A stretch of DNA of 64,000 nt from CAZLAK01 sp964557545 (lineage in GTDB: Bacteria; Bacillota; Desulfotomaculia; Desulfotomaculales; Pelotomaculaceae): assembly GCA_964557545.1 (NCBI GenBank), contig CAZLAK010000005.1:9354-73353 (forward strand), read 5' to 3'. Position numbers and translations under genes: made by a program. Each line of letters opens with the position of its first letter. Positions within the stretch are counted from its first letter, which is position 1. This document shows, in pieces, positions 27,577 to 35,788 of this stretch. Below the pieces are notes generated by a model. It was not told where the DNA came from. It searched no databases and was given only the letters and a program-made list of their open reading frames with translations.

Positions 27577-27598
27577 TGAGGGGCGGTGGCTGATACTT

Positions 27599-28417
27599 AT
27601 GGAGTTTACTCTCACTCCGTACGATTACCGGCGCTTGACCGACTACATCTGCCGCAAGACCGGCCTTAGGTTTCCAGAAGAAGAGCGCTACTATCTAGAG
27701 CGCAGATTGGAAAAGCGCATGAAGGACTTAGGCTTTACCAGTTTCGGGCAGTACTTTAAATACTTGGCTCAAGCACCTCAGGCGGGTGAGTTGCAGGAGC
27801 TCATCAACGCCATAACCGTCAACGAAACGTACTTCTTCTGCGACTATAACCAGCTGAAGTGTTTTGCCGAAGAGGTGCTGCCCCTCATCATGGCCGAACT
27901 TTCGCCATCTAAAATAATGGTTTGGTCTGCCGGGTGCTCCACCGGCGAAGAGCCGTACACGCTGTCCATCATTTTACGGGAGATGCTGGAGGGCACTGGT
28001 ATGGGCTTTGAGGTGCACGCCACCGACATTGATACCGATGCCCTAGCCGCCGCCCAAAAGGGCGTTTACGGCGAGCGCTCCATAAAAGATGTGCCGCTTG
28101 CCTATTTAAGCAAGTACTTTGATAAGCGCGGCCAGAATTACGCTGTTCGCCCAGAAATAAAAGCGCGCGTTAAATTTTACCGCTTAAACCTCTCTAACCC
28201 CCGGGAAGTGGCCAAAATGAGCGGGTTTCACGCCGTTTTCTGCCGCAATGTCCTTATTTACTTTGACGAACAGTCCCGGCAGGAGGCGGTAGAGGGGTTT
28301 TACCGGGCCCTCGTCCCCGGCGGCTTCATCTTTTTAGGCCACTCCGAATTTATGGGGAGGATTTCCTCCCTCTTTAAGGTGCGGCGCTTTAAGTGGGCCG
28401 TTGTCTACCAGAAGTAA
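27599..28417 (+). CDS. cheR: Chemotaxis protein methyltransferase CheR
   Basis: CheR methylates glutamates of chemoreceptors with S-adenosylmethionine. 272 residues: N-terminal helical domain (LTDYICRKTGLRFPEEERYY), NAITVNETYFFCD, the SAM-binding motif VWSAGCSTGEEPYTLSI, ATDIDTDALAAAQKGVYGE, FCRNVLIYFDEQSRQ and GGFIFLGHSEF. All motifs are present and the frame is intact. It follows the damaged HEAT-receiver gene by 22 bases and heads the remaining che genes. Confidence 0.95.
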   Translation: MEFTLTPYDYRRLTDYICRKTGLRFPEEERYYLERRLEKRMKDLGFTSFGQYFKYLAQAPQAGELQELINAITVNETYFFCDYNQLKCFAEEVLPLIMAELSPSKIMVWSAGCSTGEEPYTLSIILREMLEGTGMGFEVHATDIDTDALAAAQKGVYGERSIKDVPLAYLSKYFDKRGQNYAVRPEIKARVKFYRLNLSNPREVAKMSGFHAVFCRNVLIYFDEQSRQEAVEGFYRALVPGGFIFLGHSEFMGRISSLFKVRRFKWAVVYQK

Positions 28418-28433
28418 AGGGGTTAAAGCCAGT

Positions 28434-28979
28434 ATGATACCGGTTATTCTGGGAACAGCAATTGGTTTTATCTGCGGGTTTTGGACTTATCACTTCTTGC
28501 GGCGCGGTAAACACGCCGGGCAGGATGCTTCCGGCGGATGGGCCCTAAAAGATCAGCTGTTAAAGCTATTTCCGCTGGTGAGGTCGCACTTGGAAGAGGC
28601 CAGCCGCTCGTCCGAAGAGGGAGTCATGGAGGCCATTTCCGCTGTGGAGGCCGTCTACCGGCGGGTAAGAGAGGGCCTTGCAGCGCTGGAAGCCATATTG
28701 AAAGAACAGAAAAAAGCCCTGGAGCGGGTGGAAGAAGACACCCGGGCGGTCCTAGCAGGGGCCAGGGCCGTTTCGGAGAGCGCCGACCAGGTGCTGGTGG
28801 CGGTTACCCAGGCCCGCAAGGCCGTAGACCAGATTGCCACCGCCGCCCAGGAGGCCAGCGCCGCTGCCGAGCAGGCGGCCTCGGCGGCCAAAGAGCAGGC
28901 TGCTGGCATGAAGGAACTGGCCAAGGCCGTCGAAGAAATTGCCGCTATGGCCGACGAGCTCCAGCAGGTGCAGGGCTAA
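28434..28979 (+). CDS. Short MCP-like coiled-coil membrane protein
   Basis: A 181-residue protein. One N-terminal membrane segment (ILGTAIGFICGFWTYHFLRR) is followed by a long alanine-rich coiled coil (QIATAAQEASAAAEQAASAA, GMKELAKAVEEIAAMADELQ) that resembles the tip and arm of an MCP signalling domain. It has no sensor domain or HAMP and is far shorter than a normal receptor. Genes like this occur inside some clostridial che operons (DUF948-like). ATG 28434 has AAAGGGG upstream; it follows cheR by 16 bases. Confidence 0.65.
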   Translation: MIPVILGTAIGFICGFWTYHFLRRGKHAGQDASGGWALKDQLLKLFPLVRSHLEEASRSSEEGVMEAISAVEAVYRRVREGLAALEAILKEQKKALERVEEDTRAVLAGARAVSESADQVLVAVTQARKAVDQIATAAQEASAAAEQAASAAKEQAAGMKELAKAVEEIAAMADELQQVQG

Positions 28980-29006
28980 AAGCGGCCCTTTGGAGGAGGG
29001 AAGGCT

Positions 29007-29567
29007 GTGGAAGGCAAGAGCGGCCAGATGGTCACTTTTTACTTAGGGCGCGAGCTGTTTGGCATCGGCTTGGACTGCGTGCAGGAGATCATCATGGTCC
29101 CGGAGATGGTCAGGGTGCCTGGGACCTCTCCGTACTTCTCCGGCCTGGCCAACCTTCGCGGGAGCATTCTGCCGGTGATCAACCTGCGCAAAAAGCTGGA
29201 GCTTCCCGGCCAAGAGCACGACGACCGGGCACGCATCGTGGTGGTGGACCTAGAAGGCACACCGACGGGCCTGATTGTCGACGCCGTAAGGGAAGTGCGC
29301 AAGATCGCCCAGGCGCAGGTAGAGGACGTGCCGTCCGTGCTGAAATCGCTTAAAGGGGCGGCCTGTTTAAGCGGTGTAGTCGTGCAGGGTGATGGCCAGC
29401 GCTCGGTTCTCCTCTTGAACTTAGAAAACATTATCAACGCCTCCGAAAGAGAGGAGGTGTCCCGCCTGGCCGAAGAAGCGGCCGTCAAGGGACTGTTGCT
29501 GGAAAACTTGCCCGGCCAGCCGGCAGACGGGGAAGAAGAGCGGGCCGAGGAAGGTAGTGAACTCTAG
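29007..29567 (+). CDS. cheW: Chemotaxis coupling protein CheW
   Basis: CheW links receptors to the CheA kinase. 186 residues from GTG 29007 with GGAGGAGGG upstream. The two SH3-like lobes are visible: MVTFYLGRELFGIGLDCVQE, VRVPGTSPYFSGLANLRGSI then LPVINLRKKLELP, GLIVDAVREVRKI. About 30 extra acidic residues at the C-terminus are unusual (PADGEEERAEEGSEL). The frame is intact, although its partner CheA in this operon has lost the kinase. Confidence 0.93.
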   Translation: MEGKSGQMVTFYLGRELFGIGLDCVQEIIMVPEMVRVPGTSPYFSGLANLRGSILPVINLRKKLELPGQEHDDRARIVVVDLEGTPTGLIVDAVREVRKIAQAQVEDVPSVLKSLKGAACLSGVVVQGDGQRSVLLLNLENIINASEREEVSRLAEEAAVKGLLLENLPGQPADGEEERAEEGSEL

Positions 29568-29602
29568 GGATTATCAATGCGGGTTACAAGGGGGTAGGGA
29601 AA

Positions 29603-30749
29603 ATGCCAAAACCCATCAAAGTGCTGGTTGTCGACGATTCTGCCCTCATGCGCAAATACTTATAAGGAGATCATAGAGGCCGACCCGGGCTTAATGGTGG
29701 TCGGTGCGGCCCGGGACGGCCAGGAGGCCAGGGAGTTAAACCTGGCCCTTAAGCCCGACGTGATCACCATGGACATCAATATGCCGCGCTTAGACGGTCT
29801 TACGGCCATCCAGTACATCATGCTCGAGCGCCCCTGCCCCATTCTGGTGGTGTCCTCCCTTACCCAAAAAGGCGCCCTGACCACTTTTGAGGCTTTAGCG
29901 CTGGGAGCGGTAGATTATGTTCCCAAGCCGGACGGCACGGTGTCCATGCAGATTAAAGAAGTGGCCGAGGAAATCTGCAGCAAAATCCGGGCCGCCTGCC
30001 GCGCCCGCCTTTCCGGCCCCAAAAGCGTACCTGCCCCGGCAAAGCGGCCAAAGGGGGCGCCCGGTGAAGCGCCCGCTCCCGTCAAAAGCCCGCGGGTTTC
30101 TTATGCCGACGATGGGAGAGAGAAGGTGGTTCTGATCGGCGTGTCCACCGGCGGCCCCAAGACACTAATGGACATTCTGCCGGAACTGCCGGCCGGCTTT
30201 CCCGCACCTATCCTCATCGTCCAGCACATGCCGGCCAGCTTTACCGGGCCGTTTGCCCAGCGCTTAAACCAGCACTGCCAGTTGACCGTAGAAGAATCTT
30301 CCGAGGGAAGGCTGCTCGAACCGGGACTGGCGGTGGTGGCCAGGGGCGGTGTGCACGTAAAGCTGGACAGGAGGGCGGGTGAGAAGGGCTTTAGGCTGCG
30401 CCATTCCCACCGGCCTTACGAGGCCCTCTATAAGCCGTCGGTAGACGTGGCCTTCCGCTCGGCCCTTGCCTGCGCTGACCCCAGGCAGTTGGTAGCCGTG
30501 CTGCTCACCGGCATGGGGGACGACGGGGCCGATGCCATGGTAGAAATTGCTAAGGCGGGCGGTTTTACCATTGCCGAATCGGAGGAAACGGCAGTGGTCT
30601 GGGGTATGCCCGGCGAGGCCGTAAAGAGGGGAGGCGCCAAGCTCGTCCTGCCCTCCTACGAGATAGCCGGCGCGCTCGTGGAGGTGGTTACAGAAGGCTA
30701 TTTGGCCGGGTCCAAGGCGGTCAGGGGGAGGGTGAGTGAAGGTGGCTGA
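29603..30749 (+). pseudogene. cheB: CheB protein-glutamate methylesterase, frameshifted near the start
   Basis: CheB removes methyl groups from receptors. ATG 29603 gives MPKPIKVLVVDDSALMRKYL, then a TAA at 29663-29665. Dropping one T in ACTTATAAGG (29659-29668) continues exactly as CheB (KEIIEADPGLMVVGAARDGQ). The rest is complete: receiver aspartate in DVITMDINMPRLDG, the methylesterase Ser in GVSTGGPKT, His in VQHMPASFTGPF and Asp in LLTGMGDDGADAM. A one-base change would restore it, so sequencing error or very recent loss are the main readings. An internal start could still yield the esterase domain. Confidence 0.88.
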
Positions 30750-31578
30750 CTTAAAAAAAATTTTTGTTGAAGAAGCGGCAGAAATCCTGGCCGAACTCGA
30801 ACCCAAAATCCTTGAAATGGAGGGCCGGTCCTCTCCCCAGCTTTTAAACGACATCTTCCGCCTGGCCCACACTCTAAAAGGTTCTGCCGGCATTGCCGGT
30901 GTGGCGGGGGTCGGCAGTTTGGCCCACCACCTCGAGGACCTGTTGGAAATGGTTCGGGACGGTGAGGTAGGGATAGAAGAGGGGCTGGTGGACCTCCTAC
31001 TGATGGTCTGCGATATATTAAAGGCCATGTTGCTGGAGCTGGAGGAGGGTGTAGATGCCCAGGCCCCTCAGGAATTGGTCGAGCAGCTGACCAGATACGC
31101 CGGCCGCCGGCAGGCACAACCGCCAAGAGACGTACTGGGCACTGCCGGAGCCAGTGCGCCGGACGGCCCTCCCGGCGGCGAAAAAACTTACCGCCTTACG
31201 CTGGACTTTGGCCGCGATTTCTTCCGGCGGGGGCACAACCTAGAGTACCTCTTGGAAGATCTGGCCCAGCTCGGCAGGATCGACAAAATTGTGGTTGATG
31301 CCGGCCGGGTGCCCCCTTTAACCGAGCTCGATCCCGAGGATTACTGGCTTATCTGGGAGGTCACTTTAACCACGAACGCCGGCAGGGAGGAAATAATCGT
31401 AAAGCCGTTGCCCGGCGAGCTGAAAAAACTGCCTACCTTTTTGGGGGCGGCCGTCTTAGGTGACGGCAGGGTGCTCTTAGTCCTCGACCCGGCCGAACTG
31501 GTGGTCAAGGCCCTTTTAGACTACCAGCCTGGTCACAAACCCGGCGCATTTGGCGGGACCGTCATGTCGGGGAGGTGA
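30736..31578 (+). pseudogene. cheA: CheA remnant: Hpt domain and extreme C-terminus, kinase core deleted
   Basis: Normal CheA is about 650-700 residues; this open frame has 280. Residues 1-115 are the phosphotransfer domain with the phospho-histidine in RLAHTLKGSAG. Residues 150-215 resemble a P2-like adaptor (YRLTLDFGRDFFRRGHNLEY, ELDPEDYWLIWEV). After TLTTNAGREEI the sequence jumps to the last strands of the CheW-like regulatory domain (IVKPLPGELKKLPTFLGAAV, LGDGRVLLVLD). The dimerisation helix, the whole ATPase and most of P5 are absent, but the join is in frame. It overlaps cheB by 14 bases; GTG 30742 is an alternative start. It cannot phosphorylate itself. Confidence 0.85.
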
Positions 31579-31583
31579 AACCG

Positions 31584-31844
31584 GTGGCAGTGATGATCGA
31601 TAAGCCCTTGCTCCTTCCCTACCTTAAGGAAATTAAGGAAGAAATAATCTCCCGGGCTAAAAACGCCCAAAAAATTGTTTGCCGGGAGGCGGGAATAGAC
31701 GCCGGAGGGCTGCAGCTGCTTTTGGCCCTCAAAAAGGAGTTTTCCTACCTGGAAGTGGAGCTGGTTTGGGAAGGGGCTGGCAGCCTGTTTTACTCCGTCT
31801 GGGAAGGCGAGGTGAAGGGTAATGTACCAGATTATAGCAGTTGA
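31584..31844 (+). CDS. STAS-like small protein of the che operon
   Basis: About 86 residues. The stretch REAGIDAGGLQLLLALKKEF matches the second strand and following helix of STAS domains (anti-sigma-factor antagonist fold), in which the residue before the helix is often a phosphorylated Ser/Thr; here it is A-G-G, so phosphorylation at that place is not expected. GTG 31584 with GGGGAGGTG upstream is preferred over GTG 31575. STAS proteins occur in clostridial che operons. Its 3' end overlaps the next gene by 23 bases. Confidence 0.55.
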   Translation: MAVMIDKPLLLPYLKEIKEEIISRAKNAQKIVCREAGIDAGGLQLLLALKKEFSYLEVELVWEGAGSLFYSVWEGEVKGNVPDYSS

Positions 31845-32181
31845 TGATTTGCCAACTGTTTTGGCCAGTATCAAATGCCGCTACGATTATCCGGGCAACG
31901 TGCGGGAATTAAAGAGCATTATAGAAAGGTATATCCTCACCGGGGAACTGGGGGTTAAGCCCTTTGGGCGGGTTCGTTCGATTGAGAAGGGAGAAATCGA
32001 AGACATATTGCCCTTAGCCGAATACGAGCGGCGTTACGTTGCCAGGGTGTACAACCTGTGCGGCCGTAACGCGAAAAAGGCGGCAGAGCTGCTCGGCATC
32101 ACCGAAAAGACAGTGCGTAAAAAATTAAAAGAGTACGAGGCTCTGTGTGCCGGCAAAGTAGCCCGCATTCACCCCAGTTGA
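31822..32181 (+). pseudogene. NtrC-type sigma-54 regulator remnant lacking receiver and AAA+ core
   Basis: The 119-residue frame from ATG 31822 begins like a receiver domain (MYQIIAVDDLPTVLASI) and then jumps to the end of the sigma-54 AAA+ domain (YDYPGNVRELKSIIERYI), followed by a Fis-type helix-turn-helix (NAKKAAELLGITEKTVRKKL). The roughly 300 residues normally between them, including Walker A, Walker B and the GAFTGA loop, are missing. The join at about residue 17 is in frame. The protein could still bind DNA but cannot activate sigma-54 polymerase. Confidence 0.78.
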
Positions 32182-32201
32182 ACTTTTGGGGTGAATTTTT
32201 T
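32167..32201 (+). terminator. Intrinsic terminator closing the che operon
   Basis: A ten-base-pair perfect stem ATTCACCCCA / TGGGGTGAAT with a ten-base loop and T-run. It overlaps the stop codon of the NtrC-type remnant. Confidence 0.88.
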
Positions 32202-32204
32202 ATG

Positions 32205-32235
32205 GTCATAATGTCTTACCCGGAGCTCATATATA
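32205..32235 (+). promoter_or_regulatory. Candidate sigma-E-type promoter for spoIVA
   Basis: GTCATAAT (32205-32212) and CATATATA (32228-32235), separated by 15 bases, resemble the sigma-E -35 (ATA core) and -10 (CATACA-T) elements. spoIVA is a classic sigma-E gene in Bacillus. The spacing is one base longer than the common 14. Confidence 0.5.
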
Positions 32236-32300
32236 TATACTGTTAATGAGCCATCTGGAAAAAATTAGACGTAAATTATTATAAAGAAAGGAGCGGGTGT

Positions 32301-33779
32301 ATGGAGAGGAACGATATATTCCGGGATATTGCCGAACGCACCGGCGGTGACCTCTACCTGGGTGTGGTCGGCGGCGTCCGCACCGGCAAGTCGACGTTCA
32401 TTAAGCGCTTTATGGAAGTCATGGTCCTCCCCAACATCAAGAACGTCTACGACCGGGAGCGCGCTAAGGACGAGATGCCTCAGGGCGGGGCGGGTCGCAC
32501 GGTCATGACCACCGAGCCGAAGTTTGTGCCCAACGAGGCGGTGGAGATTCAGATTTCCCCCACTCTTTCCGTAAAAATCCGCCTTGTGGACTGCGTCGGC
32601 TACCGGGTGCAGGGGGCGCTCGGCTACGAGGAGGAGGACGGCCCGCGCATGGTCTCCACTCCCTGGTTTGAGGAGCCCATCCCCTTTCAGGAAGCCGCCG
32701 AGATCGGCACGCGCAAGGTGATTGCCGAGCATTCGACGATGGGGGTGGTCATCACCACCGACGGCTCAATCACCGACATCCCTCGCGAGAACTACTTGGA
32801 AGCTGAAGAAAGGGTAATCGCGGAATTAAAGGACCTGGGCCGGCCTTTTCTGGTGGTTTTAAACAGCACCAGCGCCGGCAGTGAGGAAACGGTGCGCCTG
32901 GCCGGCGAGCTTTCCGCCAAGTACGACGTGCCCGTCCTGCCCCTGGACTGCGCCCAGATGAGCCAGGCCGACATCCTCTACCTCTTAGAAAAACTCCTCT
33001 ACGAGTTCCCGGTGAACGAAGTGAACATCAGCCTGCCGCCCTGGGTGGAGGAGCTGGACCTGCGCCACTGGCTGCGCCAGAAGTTTGAGGACTGCGTGCG
33101 GGAAACGGTAAAGCACGTGCGCCGGTTGCGGGATGTCGGCGGCGCCGTGGAGTCCCTGGCCGAGTACGATTTCATCGGCGAAGTAAGGCTCTTGAGCATG
33201 GACATGGGGACTGGGTCGGCTTCCATCGGCATTACCGCTGCTCCCGAACTCTTCTACCAGGTGTTGGGAGAACAGTCCGGTTTTACGGTGGAAGGGGAGA
33301 GAGACCTCTTCCGCCTGGTGCGCGACTTGAGCTACGCCAAGCGGGAGTACGACAAGGTAGCCCAGGCCCTGGCCGAGGTGCGGGAGACCGGCTACGGGGT
33401 AGTCACCCCCACCCTGGACGAGTTGATTTTAGAAGAGCCCGAGCTCATCCGGCAGGGCAACCGCTTTGGTGTAAAACTAAAGGCCACCGCGCCGTCCGTC
33501 CACATGATCAAGGCCGACATTACTACCGAGATCACCCCGATCATCGGCACCGAGCGCCAGTGCGAGGAGTTAGTCCGCTACATGCTCAACGAATTTGAGG
33601 AAAATCCCCTAAAGATCTGGAAGTCGGAGATTTTCGGCAAGTCAGTGCACGACTTGGTGAGGGAGGGCATCCAGAACAAGCTGCACCGCATGCCGGAAAA
33701 CGCCCAGCAAAAACTCCAGGAAACCCTCCAGCGCATCGTCAACGAAGGTTCGGGGGGGATTATATGTATCATAATATAA
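32301..33779 (+). CDS. spoIVA: Stage IV sporulation protein A
   Basis: SpoIVA is an ATPase that polymerises on the forespore surface as the base of the spore coat. 492 residues, normal length. The N-terminal ATPase domain shows the P-loop VVGGVRTGKSTFIKRF, then MPQGGAGRTVMTTEPKFVP, VDCVGYRVQGALGYEE and GVVITTDGSITDIPRENY; the rest is the conserved middle and C-terminal region ending in a short hydrophobic tail (GSGGIICIII). AAAGGAG lies upstream of ATG 32301. A single-gene unit, with its own terminator. Confidence 0.97.
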   Translation: MERNDIFRDIAERTGGDLYLGVVGGVRTGKSTFIKRFMEVMVLPNIKNVYDRERAKDEMPQGGAGRTVMTTEPKFVPNEAVEIQISPTLSVKIRLVDCVGYRVQGALGYEEEDGPRMVSTPWFEEPIPFQEAAEIGTRKVIAEHSTMGVVITTDGSITDIPRENYLEAEERVIAELKDLGRPFLVVLNSTSAGSEETVRLAGELSAKYDVPVLPLDCAQMSQADILYLLEKLLYEFPVNEVNISLPPWVEELDLRHWLRQKFEDCVRETVKHVRRLRDVGGAVESLAEYDFIGEVRLLSMDMGTGSASIGITAAPELFYQVLGEQSGFTVEGERDLFRLVRDLSYAKREYDKVAQALAEVRETGYGVVTPTLDELILEEPELIRQGNRFGVKLKATAPSVHMIKADITTEITPIIGTERQCEELVRYMLNEFEENPLKIWKSEIFGKSVHDLVREGIQNKLHRMPENAQQKLQETLQRIVNEGSGGIICIII

Positions 33780-33787
33780 ATCTTTAG

Positions 33788-33814
33788 CCGGTCATTTGGC
33801 CGGTATTTTATTTT
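33788..33814 (+). terminator. Terminator after spoIVA
   Basis: CCGGTC-ATTT-GGCCGG (one G-T pair) followed by TATTTTATTTT, nine bases past the stop. Confidence 0.7.
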
Positions 33815-33890
33815 GTGCCCTGTTGTAAGGTTTTCAAAGAAATCGGAAGATAATACCGGTTAAATTGCGTCAGCTGACTTTATTTCCCGT

Positions 33891-33920
33891 TTGGTTTTGC
33901 TAAAAGCCAGGTGTTATAAT
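33891..33920 (+). promoter_or_regulatory. Candidate sigma-A promoter of the pheB-hom-thrB operon
   Basis: TTGGTT (33891-33896) and a perfect TATAAT (33915-33920) with an 18-base spacer, 49 bases before the pheB start. No T-box or other leader fits in the short 5' region. Confidence 0.6.
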
Positions 33921-33968
33921 GTCTCCCGTGAGTGGAAAAATATCCGCAGTTAAAGGACGGGGTCGGCT

Positions 33969-34430
33969 ATGCCCAAGGCGGCCGCGAGGTTCTTTCTGGT
34001 GCGGGAAGACCTTCTGCCCGCATCAATTTTAAAGACGGCGCTGGCCAAAGAAATGCTCGACAAGGGCGAGGCCTCCACGGTAGCCCAGGCCGTGGAAAGG
34101 GTGGGCTTGAGCCGCAGCGCTTTCTACAAGTACCGGGACGGCGTTTATTCCTTTAACCGTTTTTTACCCGGTGAAGCAGTCACGCTGGCGCTGGTGTTAG
34201 AACACCGCGGCGGGGTTCTTTCGGGCGTGCTGGGTGAGTTAGCGGCGGCCGGGGCCAACATTATCACCATTCACCAGGGCGTTCCGGTTTACGGTCTGGC
34301 CGACGTGACCGTAACTTTCGACGCATCCGGACTCAAAGCCGCACTGGACCGGCTGGTCGGGCGTTTGCGCGAGCTGGACGGGGTGCGGAAGGCAGACCTG
34401 GTGGGGCAGGGCTTGCCGTCCGGGCAGTAA
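33969..34430 (+). CDS. pheB: ACT domain protein PheB (UPF0735)
   Basis: A 153-residue protein of the PheB/UPF0735 family. An N-terminal helical part (LPASILKTALAKEMLDKGEA, VGLSRSAFYKYRDGVYSF) resembles a winged or HTH-like region, and the C-terminal 70 residues are an ACT amino-acid-binding domain (RGGVLSGVLGELAAAGANII). The family stands beside homoserine dehydrogenase in many Bacillota, as here. Probably a regulator or sensor of amino-acid supply; its ligand is unknown. The stop codon touches the hom leader. Confidence 0.85.
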   Translation: MPKAAARFFLVREDLLPASILKTALAKEMLDKGEASTVAQAVERVGLSRSAFYKYRDGVYSFNRFLPGEAVTLALVLEHRGGVLSGVLGELAAAGANIITIHQGVPVYGLADVTVTFDASGLKAALDRLVGRLRELDGVRKADLVGQGLPSGQ

Positions 34431-34447
34431 TGTGGGGGGTAGATAAA

Positions 34448-35740
34448 GTGAATGGCAAATCTATCGGGATAGGGCTTTTGGGCTTGGGTACAGTGGGGCG
34501 CGGTGTTTACCGCATCTTAAAAGAAAACGCCCACCTCATTGAGCAGAGGGTAGGGGTGCCGCTCGTTGTCCGGCGCATCCTGGTGCGGGACACCGGCAAA
34601 GACAGGGGAATTGATCTGGAGGAAGGGCTCTTGACGAGCAGCGCGGAAGACGTCCTGGACGACCCCCAGGTGGATATTGTCGTGGAGGTCATGGGAGGGA
34701 TTGAGCCCGCCTTTACTTACGCCCGGCGGGCGCTTTTGTCCGGAAAAAGCCTGGTGACGGCCAACAAGGACATGGTGGCCGCCCGGGGCAAAGAGCTCTT
34801 TGCCGCGGCGGAAAGCGGCGGGGCCGAATTACTCTTTGAGGCCAGCGTCGGGGGCGGCATACCCATCATAAGGCCGCTCAAGCTCTGCTTGGCTGCCAAC
34901 CGCATAAAGCAGGTCATCGGCATAATTAACGGGACGACCAACTACATGCTGACCAGGATGAAGGCCGAGGGTTTGAGTTTTGAGGAGGCGTTGCGCGAGG
35001 CGCAGAAGTTAGGCTATGCCGAGGCCGACCCTTCTGCCGACGTAAGCGGCCAAGACGCGGCCCGCAAGCTGGTCATACTGGCCTCTATTGCCTTTAATAC
35101 CAGGATAGCGCTGGAAGAAGTCTACGTGGAGGGCATTGAGCGCATGGCGGCCAAGGACATAGCTTACGCCGACGAGCTAAATTACGCCGTTAAGCTTTTA
35201 GCCATTGCCAAAGAGGATGAGGGCGGCATTGAGGCGCGGGTGCACCCGGCGTTTTTGCCCAAGAGCCACCCCCTGGCTTCAGTAAACGGCGTCAACAACG
35301 CCGTTTTCATAACCGGCGACGCCGTGGGCGATGTCATGTTTTTTGGCCGAGGAGCGGGCGAGATGCCCACGGCCAGCGCCGTGGCGGCCGATATTATGTA
35401 CGCTGCCCGCGGCCGGCTCGTGCATTCGGCAGGGCACATCCACTGCACCTGTTTTGAGCATAAGCCGGTAAAGTCCATGGGCCATACGAGAACTAAATAT
35501 TACCTGCGCCTTTGCGTGGCCGACAGGCCCGGCGTGCTGGCAGGCATTGCGCAAGCACTGGGCGACCACGGCGTCAGCATAGCCTCGGTCATCCAAAAGC
35601 ATGCCAGCGGGCAGCGGGCAGAAATTGTCCTGGTGACCCACGAGGTGCAGGAGGAAAACCTGCAGGGAGCTTTAAAATTAATAGGCGAGCTGGACACTGT
35701 CTACGAAATTGGCAATGTGGTCCGCGTCGAAGGGGAGTAG
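34448..35740 (+). CDS. hom: Homoserine dehydrogenase
   Basis: Reduces aspartate semialdehyde to homoserine for threonine and methionine. About 430 residues: N-terminal NAD(P) fold IGIGLLGLGTVGRGVYRIL, the substrate domain with VTANKDMVAARG, GGGIPIIRPLKLC, GIINGTTNYMLTRM and AEADPSADVSGQDAARKL, and a C-terminal ACT domain (YYLRLCVADRPGVLAGIAQA). GTG 34448 is chosen because GGGGGGT lies seven bases upstream. Followed by thrB after about 48 bases. Confidence 0.96.
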   Translation: MNGKSIGIGLLGLGTVGRGVYRILKENAHLIEQRVGVPLVVRRILVRDTGKDRGIDLEEGLLTSSAEDVLDDPQVDIVVEVMGGIEPAFTYARRALLSGKSLVTANKDMVAARGKELFAAAESGGAELLFEASVGGGIPIIRPLKLCLAANRIKQVIGIINGTTNYMLTRMKAEGLSFEEALREAQKLGYAEADPSADVSGQDAARKLVILASIAFNTRIALEEVYVEGIERMAAKDIAYADELNYAVKLLAIAKEDEGGIEARVHPAFLPKSHPLASVNGVNNAVFITGDAVGDVMFFGRGAGEMPTASAVAADIMYAARGRLVHSAGHIHCTCFEHKPVKSMGHTRTKYYLRLCVADRPGVLAGIAQALGDHGVSIASVIQKHASGQRAEIVLVTHEVQEENLQGALKLIGELDTVYEIGNVVRVEGE

Positions 35741-35788
35741 GCGGTACCCGCCTTATTGCAGTATCTTTTTAAAGGGGCTGTGTATACG

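Noticed and set aside
33815..33968. A T-box or threonine/methionine riboswitch before pheB-hom
   Set aside because: The promoter lies only about 50 bases before the start codon, which leaves too little leader, and no specifier or T-box sequence was seen.
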